NCBI RefSeq assembly: GCF_900114155.1
Contig: NZ_FOSC01000002.1
Coordinates: forward strand, 248,001-312,000
Source: Marinobacter persicus
Lineage (GTDB): Bacteria; Pseudomonadota; Gammaproteobacteria; Pseudomonadales; Oleiphilaceae
DNA: 64,000 bases
Direction: 5' to 3'
The position numbers and the translations under genes are program-made. Shown here one piece after another: positions 15,151 to 28,666 of this stretch; position 1 is the stretch's first letter; each line of letters starts with the position of its first letter. The notes beneath the pieces were generated by a model. The model made no database searches. It was not told the origin of the DNA and saw nothing but the letters and a program-made list of their open reading frames with translations.

Positions 15151-15483
15151 TCAGTACGCCGGGGTTTCTTCCAGTAGTTTCGCTTCGTGGTGGCTGTATT
15201 GCTCGTCGTCGTAATGAACAACGATGCGCTGTTCTTCGATGTCGCCACCCCGGCGCTGGAAGGTGTACACATAATAGTCCCTGGATGAATCCACCGGATT
15301 CGACACCAGTGGAGTGCCCAGAATGGCACGTACCTGGCTTTTCGGCATGCCTTCGGCAAGTTGCGCCAGTTCGGCGTCGGTGACAATGTTGCCTTGCTGG
15401 ACATTGATTTTGTAGACGCCCGGAAACGAGCAGCCAGACAAGAATAAAATGCTTATGAAAACGATAGCGGTGAGCTTTTGCAT
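15151..15483 (-). CDS. bamE: outer-membrane protein assembly factor BamE (lipoprotein)
   Basis: 110 residues from ATG 15483. The signal peptide ends in the lipobox LSGC with lipidated Cys18. Typical features are YKINVQQGNIV, the GMPKSQVRAILGTPL helix-turn and the YYVYTFQRRGG strand. BamE is a small subunit of the BAM complex that folds outer-membrane proteins; one client could be the porin encoded at the right of the window. It is divergent from fur, as in Pseudomonas, and convergent with rnfH. Confidence 0.93.
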   Translation of the reverse strand: MQKLTAIVFISILFLSGCSFPGVYKINVQQGNIVTDAELAQLAEGMPKSQVRAILGTPLVSNPVDSSRDYYVYTFQRRGGDIEEQRIVVHYDDEQYSHHEAKLLEETPAY

Positions 15484-15603
15484 CGCCGGGGGAAATCCTC
15501 TATCTTGACGTCGCCTGCCTGGGCAGGAGTGAAACGGTAAACCGTTGAACAGCGGCCTCATCATACCCGAAGCCGCGAGGCACACCAAAGAGCGAATGGT
15601 AAC

Positions 15604-16023
15604 ATGTCATCTGAAAACACCGAATTACGAAAAGTCGGTCTGAAGGTCACTCTGCCGCGAGTCAAAATCTTCAATATTCTGGAGAACGCGGAAGAGCATC
15701 ACCTCAGCGCTGAAGATGTGTACAAGAAGCTGCTTGACCAGGGAGATGACGTGGGTCTGGCAACCGTTTACCGGGTGCTGACGCAGTTTGAAGCGGCAGG
15801 CCTGGTGCTCCGGCACAACTTTGAAGGTGGCCATGCCGTGTTTGAAATGGCCGGAGACGATCATCACGACCACATGGTCTGCACCGAGACCGGTGAGGTG
15901 GTCGAGTTTGTTGATGACGTTATTGAAGAGCGTCAGAGAAAAATAGCAGAAGAGCATGGCTATGAAATTGTTGATCACAGCCTGATTCTGTATGTAAAGC
16001 CGATCCGCTCCGGCAAGAAGTAA
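15604..16023 (+). CDS. fur: ferric uptake regulator Fur
   Basis: 139 residues. The winged-helix DNA-binding domain (LKVTLPRVKIF, LATVYRVLTQFEAAGLV) is followed by a metal-binding dimerisation domain (HNFEGGHAVFEM, DDHHDHMVC). The C-terminal CxxC pair of E. coli Fur is absent, as in Pseudomonas Fur. It represses iron-uptake genes when iron is plentiful. It is divergently placed from bamE with a 120-bp shared promoter region and convergent with recN. Confidence 0.95.
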   Translation: MSSENTELRKVGLKVTLPRVKIFNILENAEEHHLSAEDVYKKLLDQGDDVGLATVYRVLTQFEAAGLVLRHNFEGGHAVFEMAGDDHHDHMVCTETGEVVEFVDDVIEERQRKIAEEHGYEIVDHSLILYVKPIRSGKK

Positions 16024-16053
16024 AAAAGCGGAGCCCGGTCAGCCGGGCTCCGC
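16022..16053 (-). terminator. terminator between convergent fur and recN
   Basis: An 11-bp perfect stem (GCGGAGCCCGG / CCGGGCTCCGC, loop TCAG). The T-run is on the minus strand, so it suits recN best; fur may use the same stem. A second small hairpin (CTCTTCG/CGAAGAG) lies at 16057-16073. Confidence 0.8.
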
Positions 16054-16099
16054 AAACTCTTCGCAACGAAGAGAAGGGGTTAGTGAAGGCCTGTTGCCT

Positions 16100-17779
16100 T
16101 TAATGATGGGTCGCCTGGCCCTTTACGAACATTTCTTTTGCGTGGGCCATGGTTTGTTTGGTCATATCCATGCCGCCGAGCATTCTCGCCACTTCATCAA
16201 TTCTTCCCTGATCGTCCAGCGCCTCAATCCGTGAGTACGTGGCTTCCGCTTCGGTAAATTTGCTGACAAACAAGTGCTGGTGCGATTGTGCCGCGACCTG
16301 GGCCAGGTGAGTAACGCACAAAACCTGACCGTTTTCACCGAGGGATCTCAGCAGCCGGCCAACCACTTCTGCCGTGCCGCCGCCAATACCGACATCCACT
16401 TCGTCAAATACGAGGGTGGGGGTGGTTGAGGTTTGTGCCACCACCACCTGAATGGCCAGACTGATGCGTGACAGTTCGCCACCGGAAGCGACCTTGGCAA
16501 GCGGGCGTGCTGGCTGGCCCGGGTTGGCGCTGACCAGAAACTCAATATCTTCCAGCCCGTGGGGTGCGGGTTCGCCTCCGGCGTTGCGGTTCAGGTGGGT
16601 GACAAACTGCACCGAAGGCATGCTTAGCTGACCCAGTTCTTCGGCGATGCGCTGATCCAGGTCCACCGCCGCCTGCTGGCGCTTTTCAGTGAGCTGATGG
16701 GCAAGTTCGTTGAAGGATGCCCGCTGTTCGGCCAGCTCGGCCTCCAGCCGTTCCAGGCTACCTTCGCCGCCGTCCAGCTCTGCCAGCTCGTCAGTGAGTG
16801 ACTGATGGAACTCGGGCAACTGCTCGGGTGTAATCCGGTGTTTGCGAGCCATCTGGTAGATGGCGCTCAGCCGTTCTTCCACTTCGGCAAGGCGGGCCGG
16901 GTCGGCCTCGTAATCGTCCACAAAGCGCCGAAGGTTGTCGCCCGCCTCGGAAATCTGGATTTCGGCTTCACTGAGCATTTGCAGGGTGTCGCTGAGTGCC
17001 GGAACCTCTACCGGCAGTTGTTCGAGTTGTTGCAGAGCCTGGCGAATCAGGCCAGCCGCGCTGGTCTCGTCCTCGGTACAGAGCATGGCGGCCTGATGGC
17101 TGCCATGCAAAACGGTGTCTGCCTGGGCGAGCTGTTCCTGCTCCCGTTCCAGTGCCTCTTGCTCTCCGGCCTCAAGGGCAAGGCGGTCAAGCTCTTCCAC
17201 CTGATAACGCAAAAGCTGGATGCGGGCCTCGGCTTCATCGGCATTCTGTCGGCGTTGCTCCAGTTTCTGGCGAGTCTGGTGCCAGGTTTTCCAGGCGGCA
17301 CGGGTTTGCTCAAGAAGAGCTTCGGCGCCGGCAAATTCGTCCAGCAGTTTGCGGTGGGTTTCTTTGCGCAACAACGACTGATGCTGGTGCTGACTGTGGA
17401 TGTCCATCAACATGCCCCCCAGCTCTTTGAGTTGTGAGAGCGGGCAGGGTTGGCCGTTGATAAATGCCCGGGACCGGCCTTCCTTGCTGATGGTGCGTCG
17501 TAAAATGCAGTGGTCCGGATCATCCAGTTCGTGGGCTTCAAGCCATTGGCGGGCTTCGGGGATGCGGGAAATGTCGAAGCTGGCGGTGATGTCGGCGCGC
17601 TTGGCGCCATGGCGCACGGTGCCGGCATCAGCCCGGCCGCCCATGGCCAGGCCCAGGGCGTCAAGAACAATGGACTTGCCAGCGCCGGTTTCGCCGGTCA
17701 GGGCTGTCATACCCTTGTTGAAATTCAGCTCCACCTTCTCGGCGATGGCGTAGTTGGAAACCGTCAGTTCCGTGAGCAT
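16100..17779 (-). CDS. recN: DNA repair ATPase RecN (SMC-like)
   Basis: 559 residues from ATG 17779, with GGAGG 7 bases upstream; the longer frame to 17935 has no such site and crosses the LexA boxes. Walker A GETGAGKS lies at residues 29-36, coiled-coil arms fill the middle, and the ABC signature (ASGGELSRISLAIQ) and Walker B (LVFDEVDVGIGG) lie near the C-terminus. RecN handles double-strand break ends together with RecA. SOS control is directly visible upstream. Confidence 0.95.
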   Translation of the reverse strand: MLTELTVSNYAIAEKVELNFNKGMTALTGETGAGKSIVLDALGLAMGGRADAGTVRHGAKRADITASFDISRIPEARQWLEAHELDDPDHCILRRTISKEGRSRAFINGQPCPLSQLKELGGMLMDIHSQHQHQSLLRKETHRKLLDEFAGAEALLEQTRAAWKTWHQTRQKLEQRRQNADEAEARIQLLRYQVEELDRLALEAGEQEALEREQEQLAQADTVLHGSHQAAMLCTEDETSAAGLIRQALQQLEQLPVEVPALSDTLQMLSEAEIQISEAGDNLRRFVDDYEADPARLAEVEERLSAIYQMARKHRITPEQLPEFHQSLTDELAELDGGEGSLERLEAELAEQRASFNELAHQLTEKRQQAAVDLDQRIAEELGQLSMPSVQFVTHLNRNAGGEPAPHGLEDIEFLVSANPGQPARPLAKVASGGELSRISLAIQVVVAQTSTTPTLVFDEVDVGIGGGTAEVVGRLLRSLGENGQVLCVTHLAQVAAQSHQHLFVSKFTEAEATYSRIEALDDQGRIDEVARMLGGMDMTKQTMAHAKEMFVKGQATHH

Positions 17780-17804
17780 GCCTGGACCTCCGCTCGTCTT
17801 GATA

Positions 17805-17839
17805 CTGTGGTTGTATACAGTGACTGTGAATATATACAG
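17805..17839 (-). promoter_or_regulatory. two LexA (SOS) boxes upstream of recN
   Basis: CTGTGGTTGTATACAG at 17805-17820 and CTGTGAATATATACAG at 17824-17839 both fit CTGT-N8-ACAG exactly, spaced 19 bp apart, 26-60 bp before the recN start. Tandem LexA sites imply tight SOS repression. Confidence 0.9.
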
Positions 17840-17897
17840 GGTTTTTGCTGTTTGCAAATTCGGGGATGGAAAAACCTCAAAGAATGTTGTCGATAAG

Positions 17898-17925
17898 GTT
17901 GAAACCCGTGGCACGGGCCCCATAT
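17898..17925 (+). promoter_or_regulatory. sigma-32 heat-shock promoter for grpE-dnaK-dnaJ
   Basis: GTTGAAA (17898-17904) and CCCCATAT (17918-17925) with a 13-bp spacer nearly match the RpoH consensus CTTGAAA/CCCCATNT. It lies about 95 bp before grpE. Confidence 0.85.
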
Positions 17926-18019
17926 CCGTTCGCAAAGTCGTTTCTCCTGTCTTGCAAGGGCAGGACTCATTCAGTGAGCGGTCCCTGGCGGGCCGTGAGA
18001 TCAGGTATCAGGAGTAGTC

Positions 18020-18619
18020 ATGAGTGCGGACGAAAAGCGCAGTGAACAGGTAGACGAGCAGAACGAAGCAACCGAGGCGGCGGCCGAGGAGAATGTCGCG
18101 GCCGAGCAGTCGGCAGAGCCGGAAATGTCGGAAGTAGAGTCGTTGCAGGCTCAGCTGCAGGAGCAGCAGGAGCAGGTTCTGCGAGTCCAGGCGGAAATGC
18201 AGAACGTGCGCCGCCGCGCGGAAATCGATGTGGAAAAGGCCCACAAGTTCGCCCTGGAGAAATTCGTCAAGGAATTGCTGCCGGTGGCGGACAGTCTGGA
18301 AAAGGCCGTCGAAAGTACGGAAGGCCAGCAGGACGCCAGTGAAATGGTGACCTCCATCCGCGAGGGTGTCGAGATGACTCTGGATCTGTTCAGAAAGAGT
18401 CTGGCCAAGTTCAATGTCGAGCAGCTGGACCCGGTGGGTGAGCCGTTTGACCCGCAGCAGCACGAAGCCATGTCGATGGTTCCGGCGCCGAATGCCGAGC
18501 CCAACAGTGTGGTGGCCGTGGTGCAGAAAGGCTATTTGTTGAATGGTCGTGTTGTTCGTCCGGCCATGGTTATGGTGGCGAAGGCTGAAGATAGCCCAAA
18601 AATCGACGAGCAGGCTTGA
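18020..18619 (+). CDS. grpE: nucleotide exchange factor GrpE
   Basis: 199 residues. The N-terminus is acidic and disordered. A long helix follows (LQAQLQEQQEQVLRVQAEMQN...RRRAEIDVEKAHKF), then the beta-wing domain with GEPFDPQQHEAMSMV and GYLLNGRVVRPAMVMVAK. GrpE releases ADP from DnaK. It is first gene of the heat-shock operon and follows the sigma-32 promoter. Confidence 0.97.
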   Translation: MSADEKRSEQVDEQNEATEAAAEENVAAEQSAEPEMSEVESLQAQLQEQQEQVLRVQAEMQNVRRRAEIDVEKAHKFALEKFVKELLPVADSLEKAVESTEGQQDASEMVTSIREGVEMTLDLFRKSLAKFNVEQLDPVGEPFDPQQHEAMSMVPAPNAEPNSVVAVVQKGYLLNGRVVRPAMVMVAKAEDSPKIDEQA

Positions 18620-18710
18620 AAAGCAGATTAGCGCGCCAATATAGCTTTTAAACAGAAATTGCCGAAGTGAAATGCTTCGGGCAGGAATTCAGAAGAATTG
18701 GAGTGATTCA

Positions 18711-20639
18711 ATGAGCAAGATTATCGGTATCGACCTGGGTACGACCAACTCCTGTGTGGCCATCATGGATGGTGACAAGGTCAAGGTTATCGAAAACGCC
18801 GAGGGTGATCGCACCACCCCGTCGATCATCGCCTACACCGACGACGGTGAAACCCTGGTAGGCCAGTCGGCCAAGCGCCAGGCGGTGACTAACCCGGACA
18901 ACACCCTGTACGCCATCAAGCGCCTGATCGGCCGTCGTTTTGAAGACGACGTGGTTCAGAAAGACATCAAGATGGTGCCCTACAAGATTGCCAAAGCCGA
19001 CAACGGCGATGCATGGGTTGAGGTTAAAGGCCAGAAAATGGCGCCTCCCCAGGTGTCTGCGGAAGTTCTGAAGAAAATGAAGAAAACCGCAGAAGATTAT
19101 CTGGGCGAGAAAGTGACCGAAGCGGTTATCACCGTGCCGGCCTACTTCAACGACAGCCAGCGTCAGGCCACCAAAGACGCCGGCAAGATCGCCGGTCTGG
19201 AAGTGAAGCGCATCATCAACGAGCCGACCGCTGCGGCCCTGGCCTATGGCATGGACAAGCAGAGCGGCGACCGCACCGTGGCGGTTTACGACCTGGGCGG
19301 TGGTACCTTTGACCTGTCCATCATCGAAATCGCCGATGTGGACGGTGAGCACCAGTTCGAAGTACTGGCCACCAACGGTGACACCTTCCTGGGTGGTGAA
19401 GACTTTGACCTGAAAATCATCGAATACCTGGCGGACCAGTTCAAGAAAGACAGCGGCATCGACCTGCGCGGCGATTCCCTGGCCATGCAGCGCCTGAAGG
19501 AAGCCGGCGAGAAGGCGAAAATCGAGCTGTCCAGCAGCCAGCAGACCGACGTGAACCTGCCGTACATCACGGCCGATCAGACCGGTCCAAAGCACATGAA
19601 CGTCAAGCTGACCCGTGCCAAGCTCGAGTCACTGGTGGAAGAGCTGGTTCAGCGCAGTCTTGAGCCGTGCAAGATGGCCCTGAAAGATTCCGGCCTGAGT
19701 GCGTCCGAGGTGGACGAGGTTATCCTGGTGGGCGGCCAGACCCGTATGCCGCTGGTACAGCAAAAGGTGAAAGAGTTCTTCGGAAAAGAGCCGCGTAAGG
19801 ATGTGAACCCGGACGAAGCGGTTGCCATCGGTGCGGCCATCCAGGGTGCGGTACTCTCCGGTGACGTGAAAGACGTCCTGCTGCTGGACGTAACCCCGCT
19901 GACCCTGGGTATCGAAACCATGGGTGGCGTAGCCACGCCGCTGATCGAGAAGAACACCACGATCCCGACCAAGAAGTCGCAGACCTTCTCGACGGCCGAA
20001 GACAACCAGACTGCCGTGACCATTCACGTAGTCCAGGGTGAGCGTAAGCAGGCGTCCCAGAACAAGTCGCTGGGCCGTTTCGACCTGGCAGACATTCCGC
20101 CGGCAGCGCGCGGTGTGCCGCAGATCGAAGTGACCTTCGATATTGATGCTAACGGTATCCTGAACGTGTCCGCCAAAGACAAGGCGACTGGCAAGGAGCA
20201 GTCCATCGTGATCAAGGCTTCTTCCGGCCTGAACGATGACGAAATCGAAAAGATGGTTCAGGACGCCGAGGCGAACGCCGAGGAAGATCGCAAGTTCGAA
20301 GAGCTGGTGCAGGCCCGCAACCAGGGCGACGCCATGGTGCACGCGGTACGCAAGACTCTGGACGAAGCCGGCGACAAGGCCAGCGATAGCGAGAAAGAGT
20401 CTATCGAAACAGCGATCAAGGAACTGGAAGAAGCGCTGGAAGGCTCCGACAAGGACGACATCGAAGCCAAGACCCAGAAGCTGTCCGAAGCCTCTTCCGA
20501 GCTGGCCCAGAAGATGTACGCGGAACAGGGCGCTGATCAGGCGCAGCAGGCTGGCGGCCAGGAAGAAGGCCAGGCCCAGAGTGCTGATGACGCCGTCGAC
20601 GCTGAGTTCGAAGAAGTTAAAGACGACGACAAGAAGTAA
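18711..20639 (+). CDS. dnaK: molecular chaperone DnaK (Hsp70)
   Basis: 642 residues from ATG 18711. The ATPase domain starts with [14 protein letters not shown] and contains [14 protein letters not shown] and the VGGQTRMP motif. The substrate-binding domain has [14 protein letters not shown]. The helical lid ends in an acidic tail (EEVKDDDKK). It is 92 bp after grpE in the same operon and works with GrpE and DnaJ. Confidence 0.98.
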   Translation: MSKIIGIDLGTTNSCVAIMDGDKVKVIENAEGDRTTPSIIAYTDDGETLVGQSAKRQAVTNPDNTLYAIKRLIGRRFEDDVVQKDIKMVPYKIAKADNGDAWVEVKGQKMAPPQVSAEVLKKMKKTAEDYLGEKVTEAVITVPAYFNDSQRQATKDAGKIAGLEVKRIINEPTAAALAYGMDKQSGDRTVAVYDLGGGTFDLSIIEIADVDGEHQFEVLATNGDTFLGGEDFDLKIIEYLADQFKKDSGIDLRGDSLAMQRLKEAGEKAKIELSSSQQTDVNLPYITADQTGPKHMNVKLTRAKLESLVEELVQRSLEPCKMALKDSGLSASEVDEVILVGGQTRMPLVQQKVKEFFGKEPRKDVNPDEAVAIGAAIQGAVLSGDVKDVLLLDVTPLTLGIETMGGVATPLIEKNTTIPTKKSQTFSTAEDNQTAVTIHVVQGERKQASQNKSLGRFDLADIPPAARGVPQIEVTFDIDANGILNVSAKDKATGKEQSIVIKASSGLNDDEIEKMVQDAEANAEEDRKFEELVQARNQGDAMVHAVRKTLDEAGDKASDSEKESIETAIKELEEALEGSDKDDIEAKTQKLSEASSELAQKMYAEQGADQAQQAGGQEEGQAQSADDAVDAEFEEVKDDDKK

Positions 20640-20667
20640 TTCCGAGGTACATCAGGTAGTTGGAAAG

Positions 20668-20689
20668 CGCGGGCCGAGGCCCGCGTTTT
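20668..20689 (+). terminator. terminator/attenuator between dnaK and dnaJ
   Basis: A CGCGGGC/GCCCGCG stem with a 4-nt loop is followed by TTTT in the 78-bp dnaK-dnaJ gap. The short T-run suggests partial termination, which would lower DnaJ relative to DnaK. Confidence 0.65.
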
Positions 20690-20717
20690 CCTCGTTATAG
20701 CAACAGGGTTTTACAGC

Positions 20718-22660
<1,943 letters not shown>

Positions 22661-22738
22661 TAGCCGTGGACAAAAATCGCCAGATTTCTTACAATAAGGC
22701 GATTTGACTGCACCAAGCGTAACATTAACAAGTTTTTG

Positions 22739-22776
22739 AAAAAGCGGGACCGGGTTTTACTCTGTCTCGCTTTTTT
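22739..22776 (+). terminator. hairpin with T-run in the dapB-carA gap (dapB terminator or carA attenuator)
   Basis: AAAAAGCGGGAC and GTCTCGCTTTTT form a 12-bp stem with one wobble and a 13-nt loop, followed by T6. It ends 69 bp before carA. A TTGACT hexamer at 22704-22709 may belong to a car promoter, but no good -10 partner is visible. Confidence 0.7.
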
Positions 22777-22844
22777 GCAACCTGAATATGCGCTTGCGTT
22801 CCTGTTCGTGACGAACTTACCGCCACTCGATGAGGATACAAGCC

Positions 22845-23978
22845 TTGAGCACACCAGCAATCCTTGCACTCGCAGACGGAAGCCTCTTCTACGGCACCGC
22901 CATTGGCGCAGACGGCGAAACCAGCGGCGAGGTGGTGTTCAACACCGCCATGACCGGCTACCAGGAAATCCTGACCGACCCGTCCTATTCCCGCCAGATC
23001 GTGACCCTCACGTATCCGCACATTGGCAACACCGGTGTTAACGAAGAAGACGTGGAATCCGATCGCATTCAGGCCGCCGGCCTGATCATCCGCGATCTGC
23101 CCCTGCTCGCCAGCAGCTGGCGCAACCAGCAGAGCCTGGATGACTACCTGCGAAGCAACAACGTTGTTGGTATTGCAGATATCGATACCCGCCGCCTCAC
23201 TCGCATCCTGCGCGACAAAGGTTCCCAGAACGGCGCCGTTGTGGCCGGTGAAAACGCCACCGCCGAACGCGCCCTGGAACTGGCCAACGCCTTCCCTGGC
23301 CTCAAGGGCATGGACCTGGCCAAAGAAGCCACCTGCGAAAAGCCCTACCAGTGGAGCCAGACTGAATGGAGCCTGAAGGGTGGCGGCTACGGTGAGCGCA
23401 CCGAGTCAAAGTTCAAGGTGGTGGCCTGGGACTACGGCGTGAAATACAACATCCTGCGCATGCTTGCCTCGCGCGGTTGTGACATCACCGTGGTGCCGGC
23501 CCAGACCCCGGCCTCCGAGGTGCTGGCCATGAATCCCGATGGCATCTTCCTGTCCAACGGCCCGGGCGACCCCGAGCCCTGCGACTACGCCATCAAGGCC
23601 ATCAAGGAAGTGCTGGAAACCGACATTCCGGTGTTCGGTATCTGCCTGGGGCACCAGTTGCTGGCCCTGGCCAGTGGTGCCAAATCCATGAAGATGGGCC
23701 ATGGTCACCACGGCGCCAACCACCCGGTACAGGACATCGCCAAGGGCACGGTAATGATCACCAGCCAGAACCACGGCTTTGCGGTGGACGAGGCCAGCCT
23801 GCCGGCCAACGTGGAAGCCACCCACAAGTCGCTGTTTGACGGCACCCTGCAGGGCATTCGCCGCACCGACAAGCCGGCCTACAGCTTCCAGGGTCACCCG
23901 GAAGCCAGCCCCGGCCCCCACGATGTGGCGCCGCTGTTTGACGAGTTCATCCAGTTGATGGAAAAGCGATCTGCCTGA
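22845..23978 (+). CDS. carA: carbamoyl-phosphate synthase small chain (glutaminase)
   Basis: 377 residues from TTG 22845. The rare start is supported by GAGGA 8 bases upstream and yields the conserved N-terminus [15 protein letters not shown] 22830 has no site. The C-terminal class-I amidotransferase domain has the nucleophile Cys in [13 protein letters not shown] and His-Glu in GHPEASPGP. It supplies ammonia from glutamine to CarB for arginine and pyrimidine synthesis. Confidence 0.96.
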   Translation: MSTPAILALADGSLFYGTAIGADGETSGEVVFNTAMTGYQEILTDPSYSRQIVTLTYPHIGNTGVNEEDVESDRIQAAGLIIRDLPLLASSWRNQQSLDDYLRSNNVVGIADIDTRRLTRILRDKGSQNGAVVAGENATAERALELANAFPGLKGMDLAKEATCEKPYQWSQTEWSLKGGGYGERTESKFKVVAWDYGVKYNILRMLASRGCDITVVPAQTPASEVLAMNPDGIFLSNGPGDPEPCDYAIKAIKEVLETDIPVFGICLGHQLLALASGAKSMKMGHGHHGANHPVQDIAKGTVMITSQNHGFAVDEASLPANVEATHKSLFDGTLQGIRRTDKPAYSFQGHPEASPGPHDVAPLFDEFIQLMEKRSA

Positions 23979-24058
23979 AGGCAAGGCCATCACGGATAAC
24001 TCACGGGCGCTGCCAACAGCGCGAAAGAATTCAAAGTTGCTGACAGGTTTACCGAGAC

Positions 24059-27277
<3,219 letters not shown>

Positions 27278-27282
27278 GAATT

Positions 27283-27762
27283 ATGGCTGACAGAGTACCC
27301 ATGACCAAAGCAGGGGAAGAGAGCCTGCGCGCAGAACTGAAGAAGCTCAAAGCCGAAGACCGGCCGCGGGTGATCGCGGCCATTGCCGACGCCCGGGAAC
27401 ACGGCGATTTGAAAGAGAACGCCGAGTACCACGCCGCGCGTGAGCAGCAGAGCTTCATCGAGGGCCGTATCCAGGAAATCGAAGGCAAGCTGGGTGCCGC
27501 CCAGGTGATCGATGTCACCACCATGGAAAACACCGGAAAGGTGATTTTCGGCACCACCGTGCACCTGGTGAATATGGATACCGACGAGGAAGTGTCCTAC
27601 CAGATCGTTGGTGAGGACGAGGCAGACATCAAGGCAGGCAAGCTGTCGATCTCCTCGCCCATCGCCCGCGCGCTGGTGGGCAAGAACGAGGGCGATGTGG
27701 TCGCGATCCGCATTCCTTCAGGTACCGTGGAGTACGAAATTGCGGAGGTGGAGTACATCTAA
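27283..27762 (+). CDS. greA: transcription elongation factor GreA
   Basis: 159 residues. The N-terminal coiled coil has acidic-tip residues in [16 protein letters not shown], followed by a C-terminal FKBP-like domain ([18 protein letters not shown]). It rescues backtracked RNA polymerase by stimulating transcript cleavage. It is only 5 bp after carB, so it is co-transcribed, and is followed by a strong terminator. Confidence 0.97.
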   Translation: MADRVPMTKAGEESLRAELKKLKAEDRPRVIAAIADAREHGDLKENAEYHAAREQQSFIEGRIQEIEGKLGAAQVIDVTTMENTGKVIFGTTVHLVNMDTDEEVSYQIVGEDEADIKAGKLSISSPIARALVGKNEGDVVAIRIPSGTVEYEIAEVEYI

Positions 27763-27778
27763 GGTGCTCCGGGCAACT

Positions 27779-27815
27779 AAAAAGCCGGCGTGGGATTCCC
27801 CAGGCCGGCTTTTTG
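27779..27815. terminator. terminator after greA
   Basis: AAAAAGCCGGC and GCCGGCTTTTT form an 11-bp stem with T-runs in both directions. It closes the carAB-greA transcript and could also stop the converging yhbY transcript. Confidence 0.9.
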
Positions 27816-27832
27816 TTTTCTGGCCACTAAAC

Positions 27833-27902
27833 CCACGAAAGAACACGAAATTAAAAGACGACCAATCAGTATCGTTAGTCAGTTTTTCGTGTTCTTCCGT
27901 GG
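27833..27902. repeat. 70-bp inverted-repeat element
   Basis: Arms of 18 bp (27833-27850 and 27885-27902) are complementary with a single mismatch and enclose 34 bp. The arm core is ACGAAAGAACACGAAA. The position in a short gap between convergent genes suggests a dispersed palindromic repeat or a second terminator-like structure. Confidence 0.7.
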
Positions 27903-27909
27903 CAAAAAA

Positions 27910-28218
27910 TTATTTATTTCTTAGCAGGTTGGACAACTTAGGATTCGGCTGCTTGGCACGGCGCAGGATTACGGCGATCTTGCCGATGGTCTGTACCAGT
28001 TCGGCACCGGAGGCTTCGCACAGGGCCTCGATGGCTTCGCGTCGCACTTCACGATCCGGGCTGGCGACTTTTATCTTGATCAGCTCGTGGTCGTTCAGGG
28101 CCCGTTCCAGCTCTTCCTGGAGGCCTTCGGAAAGGCCCTTGTCGCCAACAATGATGACAGGCTTCAGGTTGTGGGCAATGGCCCGGTATTCCCGGCGTTG
28201 TTCCGGTGACAAACTCAT
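27910..28218 (-). CDS. yhbY: CRM-domain RNA-binding protein YhbY
   Basis: 102 residues. The CRM fold shows KPVIIVGDKGLSEGL with the GxxG-type loop and a C-terminal KIAVILRRAKQPNPKLSNLLR. It associates with pre-50S ribosomes in E. coli. It is normally divergent from rlmE-ftsH; here rlmE is decayed. Confidence 0.93.
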   Translation of the reverse strand: MSLSPEQRREYRAIAHNLKPVIIVGDKGLSEGLQEELERALNDHELIKIKVASPDREVRREAIEALCEASGAELVQTIGKIAVILRRAKQPNPKLSNLLRNK

Positions 28219-28378
28219 TATGTGATCTCTTTATGGGTGCAATTAACAAAAGGTCAGCGGCGTATTGGCTGACATCATCGTATAATCCGGCAATTGTAAC
28301 AGATTGGCCGGAGTCACGAATGGGCGTGTTCCCCTACAGGTGTCTCTGGTGATTTCCGCAAGTGCTGGCGGTTGGTTT

Positions 28379-28615
28379 TGCCCGCTCTGAATCCCGTGGC
28401 CAGTGGCTGCAGGAACATTTCGAGGGTGTCTGGGTCAAAAATCCCAGGAAGATGGCTGCCGTTCCCGGGCAGACGTTGTAATTTCGGATGTTGCGCCCAC
28501 TATGAGTGGTATGGCTGACGTTGATACCTCCAGGGCCATGGGGCTGCTGCCGGAAGGCCGCGATAGTGGGCTGTTTCTGGTGGAGCGGCGTACAATTAGT
28601 GTAAGGTGTCGATAA
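28379..28615 (+). pseudogene. rlmE: decayed rlmE (23S rRNA 2'-O-methyltransferase) remnant
   Basis: From 28380 one frame reads ARSESRGQWLQEHFEGVWVK, as at the start of RlmE. One base is missing in the A-run at 28437-28441, and the next frame continues SQEDGCRSRA. About 80 codons (YKLLE through the SAM-binding region) are then absent. The sequence resumes at 28472 with DVVISDVAPTMSGMADVD and SRAM, the family's catalytic-region motif. The start codon and C-terminal third are also gone. RlmE methylates U2552 of 23S rRNA. Position between yhbY and ftsH is the normal rlmE site. The remaining frame runs to TAA at 28615 with no family similarity. A TATAAT at 28281-28286 may be the old promoter -10. 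Confidence 0.8.
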
Positions 28616-28666
28616 AAGGAGCGGTGGCCTGACAGCGCTGTTCCGACAATTCACAGGTGATGATCC

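Noticed and set aside
22736..23041. Leader peptide or small gene before carA
   Set aside because: The frame starts at a TTG inside the hairpin, has no ribosome-binding site and overlaps carA out of frame.
28334..28654. 106-codon minus-strand gene between yhbY and ftsH
   Set aside because: Antisense to readable rlmE fragments; its translation has no features.
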